Of a stretch of DNA of 64,000 nucleotides, positions 61,463-64,000 are shown in pieces; position 1 is the first letter of the stretch, and each line of letters opens with the position of its first letter. The notes under the pieces were generated by a model. It saw nothing but the letters and a program-made list of their open reading frames with translations, was not told the origin of the DNA and made no database searches. Source of the stretch: Dehalobacter sp. DCM (lineage in GTDB: Bacteria; Bacillota; Desulfitobacteriia; Desulfitobacteriales; Syntrophobotulaceae); NCBI RefSeq assembly GCF_024972775.1, contig NZ_CP092282.1, positions 1,364,001-1,428,000 on the forward strand. The letters run 5' to 3'. The translations under genes and the position numbers were made by a program.

Positions 61463-64000
61463 ATGAATAAATACTCGGTTGCTGTGATTGGTCTGGATAT
61501 TGAAAAAAGGGTGCTGCTGGAAGCGCTGGCGGAAATCGATTTCCTAGAGATGACGTTCTTTTCCGGACAGCTGCTGGACAGCAAGGAAAGCAGCGAAGAA
61601 GTACTGGCCTATATCAAAAATAAGGCGCGGGCAGTGCTGATCAAAGAGCATTCCGGCAAGTATACACCGGACAAGTTTTATCACCGGTTAAAAGAGGCAG
61701 CCGGTGAGGTACCGGTGGTTCCGCTGGGAGCCGAAGCTGTTCAAGCCGGGATATCTGACCTTGACAGCGAGAGCATTCGAGAAATGAATCGTTATTTTTC
61801 CTTTGGAGGAAAAAATAACCTAGTTAACGCGTTACGCTACCTGGGGTCTCAAATACTGAAAAACGGGATATCCGCCGAAAAGCCTGTGGAATTACCTATG
61901 ACCGGGATTTTTCATCCCGAGGCTCCGGAGGTCTTTGCTTGCTGGGAAAGTTATGCCGAATGGCTGGTAAGACGGCAGGGCGGCAAGAACAGAGACGGCA
62001 AGACGAATAGCAATAGCAGCGGCTGGGAAGCCGGGCGCACGGTGGGGCTGCTGACGCACCGTGGCAATTGGGTCACCGATAACCTGGGAGTTGAAGCCGC
62101 CTTGATCAAACAGCTCGAAGAGCAGGGGCTATGCGTGGTACCTGTCTTTAATGAAAACGGGGAGTTTCAAGAGCTCGCCGATACCTATTTTTCGCAGCAG
62201 GGACGCCTGATGATTGAGGGCCTGATCAATTTGCAGATTTTTACCTTTAAAGGTGACAATACCGGCCAAGACATATTTCAAAAGGCCGTGGAGAATTTGG
62301 AAATACTTAATATTCCGATATTCCGACCGTTAATCAGCTATCTTCATAGTATGGAAAGCTGGAAAGAAGCGCAGGATCTTGGTATGGAAATCCCCTGGGC
62401 GTTTACAACTCCCGAGGCACAGGGCATGATTGAACCGCTGCTGATCGGTTGCCGGGATAAAGAGGGTAAAGCGGTACCTGTTCCGGATCGCGTGCTCCGG
62501 TTGGCCCAAAGAGTAAAGAAATGGCTTGAACTCAGAAATACGGCTGCCAAGAATAAGAAACTAGCGATCTTTCTTCACAACGCGCCGTGTTCGGGCGTGG
62601 AAGCCACGATTGGGATGGGAGCGGGTCTGGATGTTTTTGCTAGTACGTCGGCCATTCTAAAGGAATTACAACAGAGCGGCTGGGGGGTGGAAAACCTCCC
62701 CAAAGACGGGGCCGAACTGCACCGGTTGATTATGGATAAGAAGGCCTACGCTGATTTTCGCTGGACTTCGGTGGAAGATATTATTGCAGGCGGTGGGTGT
62801 CTTTACCGCATGTCCCTGGAGGAGTACCGGCAATATTATGACCGGCTGGCGGCTTCCGTAAGGGAAGCGATGGAAGATACCTGGGGACTGCCGCCGGGTG
62901 AAGGTATGGTCAGCGGGAATGATCTGGTAATTACAGGGATTGAGTTGGGGAACGTGACGTTGCTTGTTCAGCCCAAACGGGGCTGCTACGGGGCCAAGTG
63001 TACCGGGGAAGTCTGCAAAATTTTGCAGGACCCGGCTTGCCCGCCTCCCCACCAGTATCTGGCCACTTACAAATATGCGGAAGAAGTTCTGAAAGTTCAG
63101 GCGGTGCTCCATGTGGGGACGCATGGCAGTCTTGAATTCCTGCCGGGGAAAACCAATGCCTTATCGTCAGCATGCTATCCGGATATCGTCCTTAGTACGC
63201 TTCCCAATTTATATATCTATAATGCGGGGGTGGGTACCGAAGGGGTGCTGGCCAAAAGAAGAACCAACGCGGTGATTTTGGATCATTTGCCTCCTGTCTA
63301 TGGGAACCGGGATACGGAATATGTCCATTTGCTGGAGGGGATCAATCAGTACGTTGAAGCCCGGAGTCAGCAAAGCGACCAGGTGTCGTTTTTGGAAGCG
63401 CAAATCCGGGAACAGGCGGCAAAGATCCCCGGAGCCTTGAACATACTTGACGGGCACAGGGAACAAAAGAAGACGTTTCCGGAGCAGTTGCTGCAGCTAA
63501 AAAACAGGCTGACCCAAGCGATATGCAATCCGAAATCAGAAAAACTTCACGTTTTTGGACAGGAAGCGACTATCGAGGACGCGTTTCGATATATTGAAGA
63601 AGTATTGCGGTCTGATCTGGTGTACAGGCAAGGACTCAGAAGACAGTACCCGGATGATTATACCCTGCACCGCTTTCTAAAACGGTTTATTGAACAGGTA
63701 ATACAGGGCATTGATGGTGAAATCAGTGCTTTTCCGGATAGGGGCAGGGAGATCTGCGGTGAGTATGAAGATAAGCAGGAAGAACTTCAGAAAATGTTGC
63801 CGGCGATGACTGACGCGGTACGGGAAGTTTACGGAAAACTAACCGGAGAACAGCTGGAAATTAAGAATTTGCTGCGGGCACTGCAGGGGGAATATATTCC
63901 GCCCGGACCTTCCGGGATGCCTGACGACAACGGCAGGAACATTATACCGACGGGCAGGAATTTCTATTTGCTGGACATTGAAAAGGTGCCGTCCAAAGCA
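61463..64000 (+). CDS. CobN/BchH-type metallochelatase large subunit 4, 3' end outside window
   Basis: The frame is open from ATG 61463 to the end of the window, giving about 846 of an expected ~1250 residues. It carries HVGTHGSLEFLPGKT near residue 550 and IIPTGRNFY near 829, both class-I H-subunit hallmarks. It is the most divergent of the four: the middle region has NAPCSGVEATIGMGAGLD where the others read PPRND and an L-D-T/S segment, and PSGMPDDNGRN where others have PSGAPTRG. It also has a CYGAKCTGEVC cluster absent from the others. It closes the riboswitch 4 operon in this window. Confidence 0.88.
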   Translation, partial: MNKYSVAVIGLDIEKRVLLEALAEIDFLEMTFFSGQLLDSKESSEEVLAYIKNKARAVLIKEHSGKYTPDKFYHRLKEAAGEVPVVPLGAEAVQAGISDLDSESIREMNRYFSFGGKNNLVNALRYLGSQILKNGISAEKPVELPMTGIFHPEAPEVFACWESYAEWLVRRQGGKNRDGKTNSNSSGWEAGRTVGLLTHRGNWVTDNLGVEAALIKQLEEQGLCVVPVFNENGEFQELADTYFSQQGRLMIEGLINLQIFTFKGDNTGQDIFQKAVENLEILNIPIFRPLISYLHSMESWKEAQDLGMEIPWAFTTPEAQGMIEPLLIGCRDKEGKAVPVPDRVLRLAQRVKKWLELRNTAAKNKKLAIFLHNAPCSGVEATIGMGAGLDVFASTSAILKELQQSGWGVENLPKDGAELHRLIMDKKAYADFRWTSVEDIIAGGGCLYRMSLEEYRQYYDRLAASVREAMEDTWGLPPGEGMVSGNDLVITGIELGNVTLLVQPKRGCYGAKCTGEVCKILQDPACPPPHQYLATYKYAEEVLKVQAVLHVGTHGSLEFLPGKTNALSSACYPDIVLSTLPNLYIYNAGVGTEGVLAKRRTNAVILDHLPPVYGNRDTEYVHLLEGINQYVEARSQQSDQVSFLEAQIREQAAKIPGALNILDGHREQKKTFPEQLLQLKNRLTQAICNPKSEKLHVFGQEATIEDAFRYIEEVLRSDLVYRQGLRRQYPDDYTLHRFLKRFIEQVIQGIDGEISAFPDRGREICGEYEDKQEELQKMLPAMTDAVREVYGKLTGEQLEIKNLLRALQGEYIPPGPSGMPDDNGRNIIPTGRNFYLLDIEKVPSKA

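Overview
The window looks like a chromosomal segment of an anaerobic, spore-former-type Firmicute, most plausibly a member of the Desulfitobacterium / Dehalobacter / Desulfosporosinus group. This is inferred from gene content: a sigma-54 driven molybdopterin oxidoreductase operon with uroporphyrinogen-decarboxylase-like proteins, PucR-type regulators, FeoAB, many cobalamin riboswitches and repeated corrinoid-salvage genes. I saw no rRNA, tRNA, CRISPR array or transposase gene. Taxonomy cannot be proven from the sequence alone.

Layout. (1) 1-11.9 kb: the tail of an endonuclease IV-like gene, then a catabolic-looking operon (molybdopterin oxidoreductase, 4Fe-4S partner, UroD-family protein, two MFS transporters) behind a near-consensus -24/-12 promoter with two tandem upstream palindromes. 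Convergent to it are a sigma-54 activator and a PucR-type regulator. A second UroD-family gene is divergent from the PucR gene. (2) 12-15.5 kb: a ferrous-iron uptake locus (feoA, feoB, a small Cys-rich FeoB-associated protein) and a DtxR-family regulator. A Fur-box promoter sits inside an HD-GYP gene remnant, and two identical-half-site palindromes precede feoA and feoB. (3) 15.7-25.4 kb: a YibE/F-like membrane protein, a truncated ynfA-like gene and the cobalt-uptake region (a CbiM fused to a PDGLE domain; riboswitch - cbiJ - cbiM - cbiN - cbiQ - cbiO - His-rich EamA permease). This region is bounded by two directly repeated ~430-bp cassettes, each a minus-strand cobalamin riboswitch followed by a conserved, apparently non-coding RNA and terminators. 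(4) 25.6-46.4 kb: a riboswitch-controlled corrinoid salvage and chelatase region: cbiJ-like, btuF, cbiZ, CobN/BchH-like 1, btuC, btuD with an extra C-terminal domain, cbiZ, CobN/BchH-like 2, ChlD-like, ChlI-like, radical SAM/SPASM, ABC exporter pair. (5) 46.4-53.8 kb: a near-duplicate riboswitch drives ChlID, ChlI and CobN/BchH-like 3. (6) 53.8-64 kb: an atypical cobalamin riboswitch precedes an ECF-type transporter whose S component is fused to a large extracellular domain, a beta-propeller lipoprotein, a Gate-domain membrane protein and a fourth CobN/BchH-like gene that runs off the window.

How it may work together. Six cobalamin riboswitches point to regulation by intracellular B12. Cobalt import (CbiMNQO), corrinoid import (BtuFCD, the ECF system) and lower-ligand removal (CbiZ, two copies) are conventional salvage functions. 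The unusual part is four class-I metallochelatase large subunits (CobN/BchH type), with two AAA+ partner pairs, placed in salvage operons that contain almost none of the de novo corrin-ring genes. This suggests metal insertion into, or metal exchange on, scavenged corrinoids or other tetrapyrroles; that function is an inference. Direct repeats around the cobalt module and around the salvage module suggest the region grew by duplication and can still rearrange.
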